DNA of 53,057 nucleotides from assembly GCA_002454045.1 (NCBI GenBank), contig DKID01000009.1:19171-72227 (forward strand), given 5' to 3'. Under the pieces are notes generated by a model that worked only from the letters and a program-made list of their open reading frames with translations, ran no database searches and was not told the DNA's origin. Positions 31,123-40,076 of the stretch are shown piece by piece. How positions within the stretch are numbered: position 1 is the stretch's first letter; every line of letters begins with the position of its first letter. A program made the position numbers and the translations under genes. This DNA comes from Nitrospina sp. UBA6727. GTDB taxonomy: Bacteria > Nitrospinota > Nitrospinia > Nitrospinales > VA-1.

Positions 31123-32481
31123 CTAACCGCGTTGCAAAACTGTGTTGATGCAGTCATGGGCGGTGTTCATCATGACCGCTATCTCTTCTTCGGTGATGAC
31201 CAGAGGAGGCATGAAGTACACCACGTCTCCCAAAGGCCGCAGGAAGAGTCCGCGCTTCAAACCTTCAAGAAATATCTGATAGCCGATTCGTTTTTCCGAC
31301 GGAAACCGTTCCCGTTTTTTCTCGACCAACTCCAACGCCGCGATCATCCCCGTCTGCCGAAATTCTCCCGCTATTCCGTCAAACTGTTTTCCGCATTCCC
31401 GCAACGCCGCGATTTTAGGTTGCAGCGATTCGAGAAAATTATTTTCCGTCAACATCCGCAGAGTTTCGTTGGCGACGGCGCACGCCAGAGGATTCGCCGA
31501 GTAACTATGACTGTGGATAAATAATTTCCGCGGCGCGCCGTAAAAGGCGGAATAGATTTCATCGGTCGTCAACGTGGCGGACAAGGGAAGGTAGCCCGAG
31601 GTAATGCCTTTCGACAAGCACAAAAATGTCGGCCGCAGACCGTGCGCCGCGCACACAAAAAGCGAACCGGTACGCCCGAACGCCACCGCGACTTCGTCGA
31701 AAATTATATGTATCGCCAGCGGCTCGCAAGCCGCCTGAAGTTTTTTCAAATAGACCGGCGGATACATCGTCATCCCCGCCGCGCCTTGTACCAGCGGCTC
31801 CACAATCACCCCGGCGATTGTGTCGTGATTCTCGCGCAACGTTTTTTCCATAGGCTCAAAACATTCGGCGTCGCAACTTTCGCGCCGCAATCCATAGGGA
31901 CAACGAAAACAGTCTGGCCCCTCCACCGGCAAATGACGGGCGAGAACTTGCTCGAACTTGCCTCTGAAAATTTCCAAACCGCAGACGGAAAGCGCCCCCA
32001 ACGTTTCGCCGTGATATCCGCCGTTGAGATAGACGAACCGCGTCTTTCGGGTTTCCCCTTTCTCTTGCCAATACTGCAAACTCATTTTCAGCGCCACCTC
32101 CACCGCCGTGGAACCGTTGTCGGAAAAAAATACTTTCTCAAGTTCCGGCGGCGACAACGCCGTCAACGAATCGGCAAGATCAATGGCGGGTTGATGGGTG
32201 ACGCCGGCGAACATCACATGCGCCATGTTTTCCAACTGCCGGGTCAGCGCCGCGTTGAGCCGGGGATGGTTATGGCCGAAAAGATTCACCCACCACGAAG
32301 CGATTGCGTCCAGATACGACTTCCCTTGCCGGTCGTAAAAATAAATGCCTTCCGCCCTCTCAACCAGTATCGGCGAGGCTGTTTCGTAATCCTTATGCTG
32401 AGTGCAAGGATGCCAGACGTGATGAAAGTCGCGGGCGATATCTGCGTCGAATTTATTTTCGGCGACCACGGAAAACTCCAA
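31123..32481 (-). CDS. bioA: adenosylmethionine-8-amino-7-oxononanoate aminotransferase BioA
   Basis: A 452-residue class III PLP aminotransferase for biotin synthesis, using S-adenosylmethionine as amino donor to make 7,8-diaminopelargonate. BioA-specific start HVWHPCTQHKDYE is present, as are FSDNGSTAVEVALK, GGYHGET, FDEVAVAFGRTG (Asp262) and the PLP lysine Lys291 in LSKGITSGYLP. Four Cys in CFRC and CDAEC (191, 194, 203, 207) form an insertion that may bind metal. The start is TTG at 32481, directly after the thiO stop, without a clear ribosome site, so reinitiation is likely. Confidence 0.93.
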   Translation of the reverse strand: MEFSVVAENKFDADIARDFHHVWHPCTQHKDYETASPILVERAEGIYFYDRQGKSYLDAIASWWVNLFGHNHPRLNAALTRQLENMAHVMFAGVTHQPAIDLADSLTALSPPELEKVFFSDNGSTAVEVALKMSLQYWQEKGETRKTRFVYLNGGYHGETLGALSVCGLEIFRGKFEQVLARHLPVEGPDCFRCPYGLRRESCDAECFEPMEKTLRENHDTIAGVIVEPLVQGAAGMTMYPPVYLKKLQAACEPLAIHIIFDEVAVAFGRTGSLFVCAAHGLRPTFLCLSKGITSGYLPLSATLTTDEIYSAFYGAPRKLFIHSHSYSANPLACAVANETLRMLTENNFLESLQPKIAALRECGKQFDGIAGEFRQTGMIAALELVEKKRERFPSEKRIGYQIFLEGLKRGLFLRPLGDVVYFMPPLVITEEEIAVMMNTAHDCINTVLQRG

Positions 32482-33594
32482 TCATAAATCGTATCGGGAG
32501 GGAGAAAACTCCGCAATCTCATCGTCCCGAGTACCTTGGATTATGTCAGCCATGTAGTCCGCCTGATTTGGTGTCATCAAAATCCCGTTACGGTAATGAC
32601 CGGAAGAGTAAAACAAATTGTCATACCTTCTGCTCTTTCCCATGATAGGCATGAGGTCGGCGGCGGCGGGACGCAAGCCCGCCCACGATTCAACCAAGCG
32701 CGCCGTTGTGAGACAAGGGAGAATTTCCGCGGCGGCGTCGATCATTCGGTCAATCACTTCATCTTCCACGGACGGATCAAAGCCGCGGTCTTCCATCGTC
32801 GAGCCAATCACGAAACCATTTTCCTCCCGCCGCGGCGCAATGTATGTCGCCCCGCCGTGCAGAGTATAGTCCGTGAAGTGAGCGTCTAACTGCACGCGGC
32901 ACATCTGCCCTTTGATCGGTTTTAGCGGCACCGAAATTTCCAACACGCGCGCCAACTGCGAAGACCAACTCCCCGACGCGAGAACAACGCGCGCGCCGTT
33001 GATGTTCCCCGAGTCCGTCACCGCCGAAGCGATGGTCGAATTCTTGCGGATGAAACCGGAGACGTTTGCCTCCAAAACATGCACCCCCAATTTTCTCGAT
33101 GCCCGCATGAGCGCGTCGTGCATTTGCCTGTTATTGACCCGCCCTTCCTCAACCCACATCACCTCGCCGCAGCCTTGCGAAAGATAAGGCGCCCGCCGCC
33201 GAACCGTCGCCGCGTTCCATATTTCATGCGGGACATCTGCGTCGGCAAAAAAAGTCTGCCGCGCTTTCCACGTTTCCCGGTAAGCCGAGGCAAACATCAG
33301 AGCGCCCGCCGATGAAAAGTGTACGGGAACTTTGCTGACGGAAATTAATTCTTCGAGAAACGCGGGAAACTTATTCAGCGACTCGCGGCAAAACTCAAAA
33401 AACCGGTCGGCTTTGTCGCATTCGCAAAAAGGCGCCAGCATGCCTGCCGCGGCGCGGGACGCCTGTAGCGAATTGACGGGGTCGCCGAGCACCGCGACTT
33501 TCAACCGCGGCGCGTCCCGTTTAAGACGAAAGGCGATGCTGTGACCAATCACCCCCGAGCCGACGACCACGACATCAAAATCATTGTTCCCCAT
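32482..33594 (-). CDS. thiO: FAD-dependent glycine oxidase-like protein (ThiO/DAO family)
   Basis: A 370-residue D-amino acid oxidase-fold enzyme. The N-terminal FAD-binding Rossmann motif is VVVVGSGVIGHSIAFRL. Later family blocks are RAAAGMLAPFCE, EGRVNNRQMHDAL, LKPIKGQMCRV and the C-terminal WAGLRPAAADLMPIMG followed by GHYRNGILMTP. This layout is that of ThiO, which makes iminoglycine for the thiazole of thiamine, though related glycine/sarcosine oxidases share it. Other thiamine genes are absent, so the name is provisional. The start at 33594 puts the Rossmann fold close to the N-terminus. It lies back to back with the gene at 33735. Confidence 0.85.
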   Translation of the reverse strand: MGNNDFDVVVVGSGVIGHSIAFRLKRDAPRLKVAVLGDPVNSLQASRAAAGMLAPFCECDKADRFFEFCRESLNKFPAFLEELISVSKVPVHFSSAGALMFASAYRETWKARQTFFADADVPHEIWNAATVRRRAPYLSQGCGEVMWVEEGRVNNRQMHDALMRASRKLGVHVLEANVSGFIRKNSTIASAVTDSGNINGARVVLASGSWSSQLARVLEISVPLKPIKGQMCRVQLDAHFTDYTLHGGATYIAPRREENGFVIGSTMEDRGFDPSVEDEVIDRMIDAAAEILPCLTTARLVESWAGLRPAAADLMPIMGKSRRYDNLFYSSGHYRNGILMTPNQADYMADIIQGTRDDEIAEFSPSRYDL

Positions 33595-33636
33595 AAACCG
33601 TGGGCAATCCTTTCCGTCCCGACTTAGTGAAGCCTC

Positions 33637-33666
33637 TTGCCACACCGAACCCGATTATGATATTTT
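33637..33666 (+). promoter_or_regulatory. possible promoter of the gene at 33735
   Basis: TTGCCA (33637-33642) and TATTTT (33661-33666) are 18 bases apart in the divergent space between thiO and the hypothetical gene. The -10 box matches four of six bases. Confidence 0.3.
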
Positions 33667-33734
33667 GGGGGACGAGTTGGCAAACTAAAAAGTTTTTTCA
33701 ATCCAAACCGGACAGGTTATTTCCCGAAATTATC

Positions 33735-34364
33735 ATGGACGAAGAAACACAAGCAAGCGCGGACACCACCGGGCAACGCGTTGACCCCATCCTCAAACAC
33801 TTGGAGTCAGCGGACGGGGAAATCGACAAAGTGCTCATTCGCAAAAAGTTCATCGACCTTTGGCAGTACGAAGAAGGCGACAAACTGGACGACGAAGAAA
33901 AATATCTGACCACCGTCGCGGCGTTCATATACAGCGCCCATAACGTGTTGGATGAAGCCAATATAAGAATCGATAAAGCGCGGGCGATGATCGTCGCGGC
34001 GCTTACCGCGTGGAAAAAAACGGAACGCGACAAAATGATCGCGGCGGAAAAAGCATCCGAAAATCCGTTTCAAACATTTATCGAAAACCATCAGCCGCAA
34101 GTTGATGAAGTTCACACGTGGAAATATTTTCTGCTGGAACATAAAAAAGTCGACGAGAAAAATTGGGCTTACAAAATGAAGAGATGTTGGTTCTCGCAGT
34201 TTTTCATCCGCTTCGGCCGAACCGATTATATTGAGACGGCGTGCGGTTTCGACAAAATCCCATGGGAGGCGCGGAAAGATTATGTCGATTTGAAATTGAG
34301 CAACCTGTTCGCGCAGTTGGGTTCCATTTGCCAATTTGACTACAGACCGGCGAAAGATAAATAA
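33735..34364 (+). CDS. unknown 209-residue protein, possible ATC hydrolase-like fold
   Basis: I cannot name this protein with confidence. It is soluble, acidic and helical in its first 100 residues (DPILKHLESADGEIDKVLIRK and similar), without signal or membrane segment. The C-terminal third (MKRCWFSQFFIRFGRTDYI, TACGFDKIPW and GSICQFDYRP) has the pattern of the L-2-amino-thiazoline-4-carboxylic acid hydrolase-like domain (RC, then CxxD, then CxFxY), found in many uncharacterised proteins. The start at 33735 lacks a good ribosome site; an ATG at 33657 is an alternative. It is convergent with map. Confidence 0.5.
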   Translation: MDEETQASADTTGQRVDPILKHLESADGEIDKVLIRKKFIDLWQYEEGDKLDDEEKYLTTVAAFIYSAHNVLDEANIRIDKARAMIVAALTAWKKTERDKMIAAEKASENPFQTFIENHQPQVDEVHTWKYFLLEHKKVDEKNWAYKMKRCWFSQFFIRFGRTDYIETACGFDKIPWEARKDYVDLKLSNLFAQLGSICQFDYRPAKDK

Positions 34365-34433
34365 GCGAACCGCGCTTCGCCAGCAATGACGCGAGTTATG
34401 CGGACATCCGCGGCGGCGGGGGGAAATTATCTT

Positions 34434-35198
34434 TCAGAACTGGGTCCGGCCGTTGAGGCGGGTCATGACTTCTGCGCCGGAATCGGTAACGCAAAGTGTA
34501 TGTTCAAACTGCGCCGACAGGCTGCTGTCCTCGGTCACCGCGGTCCATTTGTCGGGGAGGATTTTCAAATTCGGTTTGCCTAGATTGATCATGGGTTCGA
34601 TGGTGAACACCATGCCTTTTTTAATTTCCAAGCCTTCGCCAAAATTTCCGTAGTGAAGAATCTGCGGTTCTTCATGGAAGTTGTTGCCAATCCCGTGCCC
34701 GCAAAACTCGCGCACCACCGTATAACCGTGACCCTCGGCAAACTGCTGGATGGTCGCCCCAATGTCGCCTAACCGCGCGCCGGGCTTAACGCACTCGATA
34801 CCTTTTTGCAGGGCTTCCTTGCAAACCTTCACCAACTTTTCCGCTTTTTTGCGCGGCGAGCCTACGAAAAATGTGCGGCTGGTATCTCCGTGAAATCCTT
34901 TCAGGTAAGTGGTGATGTCCAAGTTGACGATGTCCCCGTTGCGCAGTTTGCGGCTGGAAGGAATGCCGTGGCAAATTTCTTCGTTGACCGAAGAGCAAAT
35001 ACTTTTCGGGAATCCTCGGTAGTTCAACGGCGACGGGACCGCCCCGTGCGACACGATATAATCGTGACAAATCTGGTCCAACTTTTCGGTGGTCACCCCG
35101 GGTTTCACGTAGGGTTCGATCATCAAAAGGACTTCCGCCGCGAGCCGACAGCTTTCCCGCATGATATTTATTTCTTCATCGGTTTTGAAATGAATCAT
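34434..35198 (-). CDS. map: type I methionine aminopeptidase
   Basis: A 254-residue enzyme that removes the N-terminal Met from new proteins. The five metal ligands are visible: Asp in VNLDIT, Asp in FHGDTSRTF, His in GHGIG, Glu in FTIEPM and Glu in SAQFEHT. The substrate His (ICHGIP) is present. Length and order match E. coli Map. Its start overlaps the era stop (ATGA), so the pair is cotranscribed from the era side. Confidence 0.96.
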   Translation of the reverse strand: MIHFKTDEEINIMRESCRLAAEVLLMIEPYVKPGVTTEKLDQICHDYIVSHGAVPSPLNYRGFPKSICSSVNEEICHGIPSSRKLRNGDIVNLDITTYLKGFHGDTSRTFFVGSPRKKAEKLVKVCKEALQKGIECVKPGARLGDIGATIQQFAEGHGYTVVREFCGHGIGNNFHEEPQILHYGNFGEGLEIKKGMVFTIEPMINLGKPNLKILPDKWTAVTEDSSLSAQFEHTLCVTDSGAEVMTRLNGRTQF

Positions 35199-36088
35199 CG
35201 AGTATAACCAAACTCTTCTATGGCTTGCCTCTGGTCTCTCCAGTTGGCTCGCACTTTAACGAATAACTTTAAAAATATTTTGGTGCTCAGGCGTTTTTCT
35301 AATTCTTGACGCGCAAGCCGACCGATGTTTTTTAGCATACTCCCGCCTTCGCCGATTAAAATTTTTTTCTGGGAAGTTTTCTCAGTGTAAACCGTGGCGT
35401 CAATTCGCAACACTCCGTTATCCTGTTCCTGCATGTCTTCCACCACCACGGCCACCGAATGCGGCACCTCGAACCGAGCGAGTTTCAAAATCTTTTCACG
35501 GATGATCTCACCAAAAAGAAAACCTTCGGAACAATCCGTCACCCTATCCCGCGGAAAATATTCTGGTCCCTCGGGCAAGTAATTTACGATCAAACTTTTC
35601 AAACTGTCCAAGCCATCTTCCTTGAGTGCCGAGATGGGGATAATCTCCTCAAACAGTGATTTCCGGTTCATCTCATCCATCAACGCGAGCAGGCTGTTTT
35701 TTTCGACTAAGTCTATCTTGTTAATCACCAGAATTTTTTTGGTTTTGACTCCTTGCATGGAATTCAAAACAAACTCGTCTTCATCGCAAAACCCCGTATC
35801 GGCAGACAGCATCACCAGAATCAGGTCAACGTCCGAAAAAGTACTGATGCTCGCGCGCACCATCATTGCGTTCAAGGTCTTCTTCGACTGGTGAATTCCA
35901 GGCGTGTCCACGAGGATGATTTGCGCGTTGGGCAAATGCAAAAACCCGGTGATCTTGTTCCGGGTGGTCTGGCGCCGTTTGGAAATCGCCGCCACCTTTT
36001 GCATCAGCAAACGGTTCAAAAGCGTGGACTTGCCCACGTTTGTCCGCCCCACAATGCTGGCACAGCCGGACTTAAAAGTATCGGTCAT
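35195..36088 (-). CDS. era: GTPase Era
   Basis: A 297-residue Ras-like GTPase plus KH domain that binds the 3' end of 16S rRNA during 30S assembly. Motifs are G1 GRTNVGKST (Thr instead of the usual Pro of GRPNVGKS), G2 RRQTTRNKITG, G3 DTPGIHQ, G4 NKIDLV and G5 SALKEDG. The KH domain has IGEGGSMLKNIGRLARQELEKRL with its GxxG turn. The ATG at 36088 is chosen; upstream residues lack family similarity. It lies back to back with hemW. Confidence 0.95.
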   Translation of the reverse strand: MTDTFKSGCASIVGRTNVGKSTLLNRLLMQKVAAISKRRQTTRNKITGFLHLPNAQIILVDTPGIHQSKKTLNAMMVRASISTFSDVDLILVMLSADTGFCDEDEFVLNSMQGVKTKKILVINKIDLVEKNSLLALMDEMNRKSLFEEIIPISALKEDGLDSLKSLIVNYLPEGPEYFPRDRVTDCSEGFLFGEIIREKILKLARFEVPHSVAVVVEDMQEQDNGVLRIDATVYTEKTSQKKILIGEGGSMLKNIGRLARQELEKRLSTKIFLKLFVKVRANWRDQRQAIEEFGYTR

Positions 36089-36201
36089 AAATATCTGTCG
36101 GTCAGTTGCGGCGGGATTTACAAACAAAAAAATAATCTACGGTGTAAAATGAAATCTATTGAAGGCGACTTGGAACCCTTGTTAATTTTTTCAATCATAC
36201 C

Positions 36202-37338
36202 ATGAACCCTTTGGGATTATACCTGCATATTCCTTACTGCGTGCACAAATGCGGCTACTGCGATTTTAATTCCCACCCTGAAAATCGGGAGGAAGCGGAA
36301 ATTTATGTCGCGACCATTTTGTCAGAGCTCCGGCATTACGCTTCTCAACTGGCTGACAAAACCATCGCCACTGTGTTCTTCGGCGGCGGCACCCCCACCC
36401 TTTTGTCGCCCGCCAACTTGGGTAAAATTTTTGGCGCCGTGAAAAACTATTACAACCTCGGCGAAGACTGCGAAGTCACCATCGAAGCCAATCCCGCCAC
36501 GGTGAAGCAAGAGGCACTGGAACAAATCCGTTCGCACGGATTCAACCGCATCAGCATTGGAGTACAATCTTTCGACGCCGACGAACTCAAACTTTTGGAA
36601 CGAATACACAGCGTGGAGGAAATCCACACCACCCTGCATCGCGCGCGGTTGGCGGGGTTCGGCAACCTTTCTCTCGATTTGATGTTCGCCCTGCCCGGTC
36701 AATCCCTAGAAAAATGGCGAGCAAATTTGCGGCAGGCGTTGGCAAAAAAACCCGACCATATTTCCGCTTACGGTTTAACGATTGAGCCGGCGACTTCGTT
36801 TTTCAAATTGCAACGGCGCGGACTTCTCCGCATGCCGCCAGAAGAAATTCAGTTGGAAATGTTTCGGGCGACCATTAAAATTTTATCGGCGGCGGGTTAC
36901 AACCAATATGAAATTTCAAATTTTTCGCGGCCGGGATTCGAGTCAAAACACAATCTCAATTACTGGAACAACGGCGAATATCTTGGGCTCGGTGCCGGTG
37001 CCTCCTCTTACTTGAACGGGCGGCGTTTCAAGAACACCAATCTTCCGTCCCGCTACATCCGCGCGGTGCAGGCGGAAGGCGCGGCGGTGGAATCTACGGA
37101 GAGGCTCGACCTCCTGCACGCGATGGGCGAAACCATCATGCTGGGTCTCCGGCGTCTCAAGGGAATCTCCATCGCGGAATTTGAAAACCGGTTCCAGGTT
37201 TCCTTTGAAAAAACTTACGGGAAAGTGGTCGACGCTCTGCTCGACGAAGGACTCATCACTCTCAACCAAAACCGCATGGCTTTGTCCCGGGAAGGAATTT
37301 TTCTCGCCGACTCGGTCATCTTAAAATTCATGGCGTGA
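36202..37338 (+). CDS. hemW: HemW-like radical SAM protein
   Basis: A 378-residue HemW (formerly HemN-like). These proteins resemble coproporphyrinogen III dehydrogenase but most bind haem and are thought to be haem chaperones. The radical SAM motif is CVHKCGYC in YLHIPYCVHKCGYCDF; HemW lacks the fourth N-terminal Cys of true HemN, and here too none is seen near it. Further blocks are FFGGGTPTLL, NRISIGVQSFDADELKLLER, DLMFALPGQ and EISNFSRPG (the HemW tryptophan/NF region). It is followed within 30 bases by mazG. Confidence 0.93.
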   Translation: MNPLGLYLHIPYCVHKCGYCDFNSHPENREEAEIYVATILSELRHYASQLADKTIATVFFGGGTPTLLSPANLGKIFGAVKNYYNLGEDCEVTIEANPATVKQEALEQIRSHGFNRISIGVQSFDADELKLLERIHSVEEIHTTLHRARLAGFGNLSLDLMFALPGQSLEKWRANLRQALAKKPDHISAYGLTIEPATSFFKLQRRGLLRMPPEEIQLEMFRATIKILSAAGYNQYEISNFSRPGFESKHNLNYWNNGEYLGLGAGASSYLNGRRFKNTNLPSRYIRAVQAEGAAVESTERLDLLHAMGETIMLGLRRLKGISIAEFENRFQVSFEKTYGKVVDALLDEGLITLNQNRMALSREGIFLADSVILKFMA

Positions 37339-37364
37339 CGAAAACGAACGTCGCGTGAAAAAAA

Positions 37365-38159
37365 ATGAACATCGCCGCGTTTCAAAAACTGACAGAAATT
37401 ATCGACACCCTCACGGGGGAAAATGGTTGCCCCTGGGACAAAGTGCAAACCCGCGAAAGCCTGAAACCTTATTTGGTCGAGGAAGTTTACGAAGCGCTCG
37501 AAGCCTTGGACGGCAACGACCCGGAGGCAATCAAAGACGAACTGGGAGACTTGCTTTACCAGATTTTGTTTCACGCAAAAATTTCTGAAAACAGGAACGA
37601 GTTCAACATTGAAGACGTTATGAAATCCGTCAGCGAAAAAATGGTGCGCCGCCACCCGCACGTTTTTAGCGGGGAAAGTCTGCAAACGCCGGAGCAAGTT
37701 ATCGCGCAGTGGGAAGAAATCAAGAAGCAGGAAAAAAATCATGCGCGCAGAAAATCGGTTTTGGACGGCGTCCCCAAACATCTGCCCGGACTTCTCCGCG
37801 CACAAAAATTACAAAAGAAAGCCGCCAAGCATGGATTTGATTGGGACGAAGTCACCGCCGTTTTCGATAAACTCGATGAGGAAGTGGCGGAGTTTAAGGA
37901 AGCCGTGTTGTCGGGAAAAAAGTCCGACATCAAGGGGGAGTTGGGCGACATCTTGTTCGTGCTGGTCAACATCGCCAAATTCAAAAAGGTCGACGCGGAA
38001 GAAGCCTTGCGCGCCACCAACAATAAATTCATTCAACGCTTCCAATACATCGAGCGGGAAGTTGCAAAACGCAACAAAGAATTGAAGGACACGCCGCTGG
38101 AAGAACTAGAACAATACTGGCGGGAAGCGAAGGGGGACAAGCCGCCCGAGCAGTCATGA
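37365..38159 (+). CDS. mazG: nucleoside triphosphate pyrophosphohydrolase MazG
   Basis: A 264-residue all-alpha NTP pyrophosphatase that cleans the pool of abnormal NTPs. Two tandem MazG repeats are visible. The first has CPWDKVQTRESLKPYLVEEVYE followed by DELGDLLYQILFHA (metal-binding ExxE and DELGD); the second has AVFDKLDEEVAEFKEAV and KGELGDILFVLVN. Length is typical for the two-domain E. coli type. Its last six bases overlap the convergent glycosyltransferase gene. Confidence 0.94.
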   Translation: MNIAAFQKLTEIIDTLTGENGCPWDKVQTRESLKPYLVEEVYEALEALDGNDPEAIKDELGDLLYQILFHAKISENRNEFNIEDVMKSVSEKMVRRHPHVFSGESLQTPEQVIAQWEEIKKQEKNHARRKSVLDGVPKHLPGLLRAQKLQKKAAKHGFDWDEVTAVFDKLDEEVAEFKEAVLSGKKSDIKGELGDILFVLVNIAKFKKVDAEEALRATNNKFIQRFQYIEREVAKRNKELKDTPLEELEQYWREAKGDKPPEQS

Positions 38160-39296
38160 CGGGTAAACCCTGCCGCGCCATTCCGTGCGCGAAAAAATCA
38201 ACACTTGGATCATGGAGTTTATGATGATGGCCGCCATCACGACCGCGCCTATCGGAAACAGGCAGGCGTTCGCGCGATGCAATCCCAACTCGTCGCAAGT
38301 TTTTATCGCCACCGCGGAAACTAGGACGACCGCCAACAGGGCGAGCCCTTCCCACAACGCCCCCGTCGCCGCCGTCACGTTCCATCCAAGAATTAGATAA
38401 GGCGTCAACACAAACGCCAGCACCATGAAAATATAATAGAGGGCGACGACGACGGAACGTTGCATCGCCGCGAACATATTTTTTCTCCAGCCGATCCAGA
38501 TTTCGCGGAACCCGTAATACATGCGAATGGAAAACAGCCGCTTGCCGTCGGCGACGAGAAGTTTGAGCCCCGCCTTTTTCACGCGCTTGGCAATCAACAC
38601 GTCTTCCAGCACGTCCGCCTTCCCGCCCTCGTGCCCGCCGATGGTTTCGTAAGCGGAACGTTTGAACATCAGAAACGCGCCGAATCCCACCGCGCTCTCA
38701 CGGTCTGCGCTGTTCACTTTTCGGAAGCGAACCAACGACGCGATGAAACCGCAGATGATAGGTTGCACCGCTCTTTCCCAAAACGACCCGAACTCCATTT
38801 TCGGCATCAGCGTCAACGCGTCAAGTTCGCGTTCTCGCATGGTGACGACGGCGGTGCGCAGGGCGTGACGCGAATCGAAAACGGGGTCGGCATCGGTGAA
38901 CAATAAAATATCGCCGGTGGTTTTCTTGAATGCTTGATGCAAAGCGAAGGGTTTCCCCAGCCAGCCGTCGGGCAGTTCCTCGCCTGCCAACGCGAGCAAA
39001 CGGGAGTCTTGTTCCGCCAAACTCTGGATCAATTCGCGGGTGCGGTCTGTGGAATGGTCGTCCACCACGATCACTTCGAACCGGGGATAATCCTGTTGCA
39101 AAAGTGAGCGCAAACAATTTTGGATTCCACGCTCTTCGTTTCGCGCGGGGACGCAGACGGAAACCATCGGCAGCGGGACGCCGTCCAACTTATGCGAAAT
39201 CGGCGCGAGGCGAACGAGATAAATCATATTCACGGTCAGATAAACGAATACCGCCGCGACTAAAATCAATTGCAAAAATGTCAGCGTCTGAATCAA
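38154..39296 (-). CDS. membrane glycosyltransferase family 2, HpnB-like
   Basis: A 380-residue GT2 enzyme. An N-terminal membrane helix (LQLILVAAVFVYLTVNMIYL) precedes the catalytic domain (VCVPARNEERGIQNCLRSLL, VVDDHSTDRT, LFTDADPVF, EDVLIAKRVKKAG) and three to four C-terminal helices. The block LPDGWLGKPFALHQAF is characteristic of the subfamily that includes hopanoid-associated HpnB and carotenoid glucosyltransferases. No hopanoid genes are near, so the acceptor is unknown. The start is TTG at 39296, seven bases after GGAG. Confidence 0.85.
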   Translation of the reverse strand: MIQTLTFLQLILVAAVFVYLTVNMIYLVRLAPISHKLDGVPLPMVSVCVPARNEERGIQNCLRSLLQQDYPRFEVIVVDDHSTDRTRELIQSLAEQDSRLLALAGEELPDGWLGKPFALHQAFKKTTGDILLFTDADPVFDSRHALRTAVVTMRERELDALTLMPKMEFGSFWERAVQPIICGFIASLVRFRKVNSADRESAVGFGAFLMFKRSAYETIGGHEGGKADVLEDVLIAKRVKKAGLKLLVADGKRLFSIRMYYGFREIWIGWRKNMFAAMQRSVVVALYYIFMVLAFVLTPYLILGWNVTAATGALWEGLALLAVVLVSAVAIKTCDELGLHRANACLFPIGAVVMAAIIINSMIQVLIFSRTEWRGRVYPS

Positions 39297-39466
39297 AAAA
39301 ATGCTCCGTCCATTTTCGTCAGGATAACCGCGCGCTCTACGGCGAAAAACTATGGCCGCCGCCGCGCATTGCTTGCGCGTTGATGGCGACTAAATTTTCT
39401 GCTATGCTCGGACAAAAGATGCCGAACGAAAATTCTCCGCAGACTTCGCAAACTTCGCAGAACGCC

Positions 39467-39919
39467 ATGGCTAAAATCCCCTTGCCCGTTTCGATATTCG
39501 CTTTGATGTTATCACTCGTCGCGGCGAGTCCGACGACGGCGCTTTGCATCAAAAACGAAAAAGCAAATTTACGCGCGGGGCCCGGCATCAAACACGAAAA
39601 ACTCTGGCAGGTGTTTCAATACATGCCGTTCAAATTGTTGGGGACTAAGGGCAACTGGAAACGATTGCAGGATGTTGACGGCGACAAATACTGGGTGCAC
39701 GCGCCGCTCACCACTCAGAAATATAAATGCGCCGTCATCAAAAAAAATCAAACCAACCTTAGGGAAGGACCCGGCACGCAATATCCCAAAGTGAAGTGGG
39801 CGCCGGTGGACAAATATTTTTCAATGAAAGTTTTGAAGATCGAAAACAACTGGGTACATATTCAGGATGCGTCTGGCGACAAAGCCTGGGTGTACCATCC
39901 CCTCGTCTGGATTCAGTAG
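39467..39919 (+). CDS. secreted double SH3-domain protein
   Basis: About 150 residues: a signal peptide (PVSIFALMLSLVAASPTTALC) followed by two bacterial SH3 (SH3b/DUF1058-type) domains. The first begins ANLRAGPGIKHEKLWQV and the second TNLREGPGTQYPKVKW, each ending with W-V-H and a tryptophan. SH3b domains often target cell-wall peptides. An upstream ATG at 39419 (after CGGA) would give a longer N-terminus containing a short QTSQTSQ repeat, so the start is uncertain. It lies back to back with the glycosyltransferase gene. Confidence 0.75.
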   Translation: MAKIPLPVSIFALMLSLVAASPTTALCIKNEKANLRAGPGIKHEKLWQVFQYMPFKLLGTKGNWKRLQDVDGDKYWVHAPLTTQKYKCAVIKKNQTNLREGPGTQYPKVKWAPVDKYFSMKVLKIENNWVHIQDASGDKAWVYHPLVWIQ

Positions 39920-39947
39920 TACGGAAAACCGCAACCGCGGGCGCCCG

Positions 39948-40076
39948 CCGTCGGTGAGTCGCGGCGCGACAAACGCGAAACGTGAACGCGACGAACGCGC
40001 GCGAAAAAAACGCGGCGACGCGGGATTGTTTCCACGCCGCCGTCATCATCGCGCGTCACCGTCACCGCGACGCCGC
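39948..40076. repeat. GC-rich intergenic repeat block
   Basis: This gap before the bioB stop is low-complexity GC-rich sequence: GCGCGAC, AACGCGAA, CGGCGACG and similar units, then on the minus strand GATGACGGCG (40038-40047) with GGTGACGGTGACGCG. There is no open gene. It is one of several such blocks in the second half of the window. Confidence 0.5.

Noticed and set aside
38930..39466. Longer N-terminus for the SH3-domain protein
   Set aside because: The frame stays open upstream, but this stretch is antisense to the glycosyltransferase gene and not protein-like. The true start is at or near 39467 or 39419.
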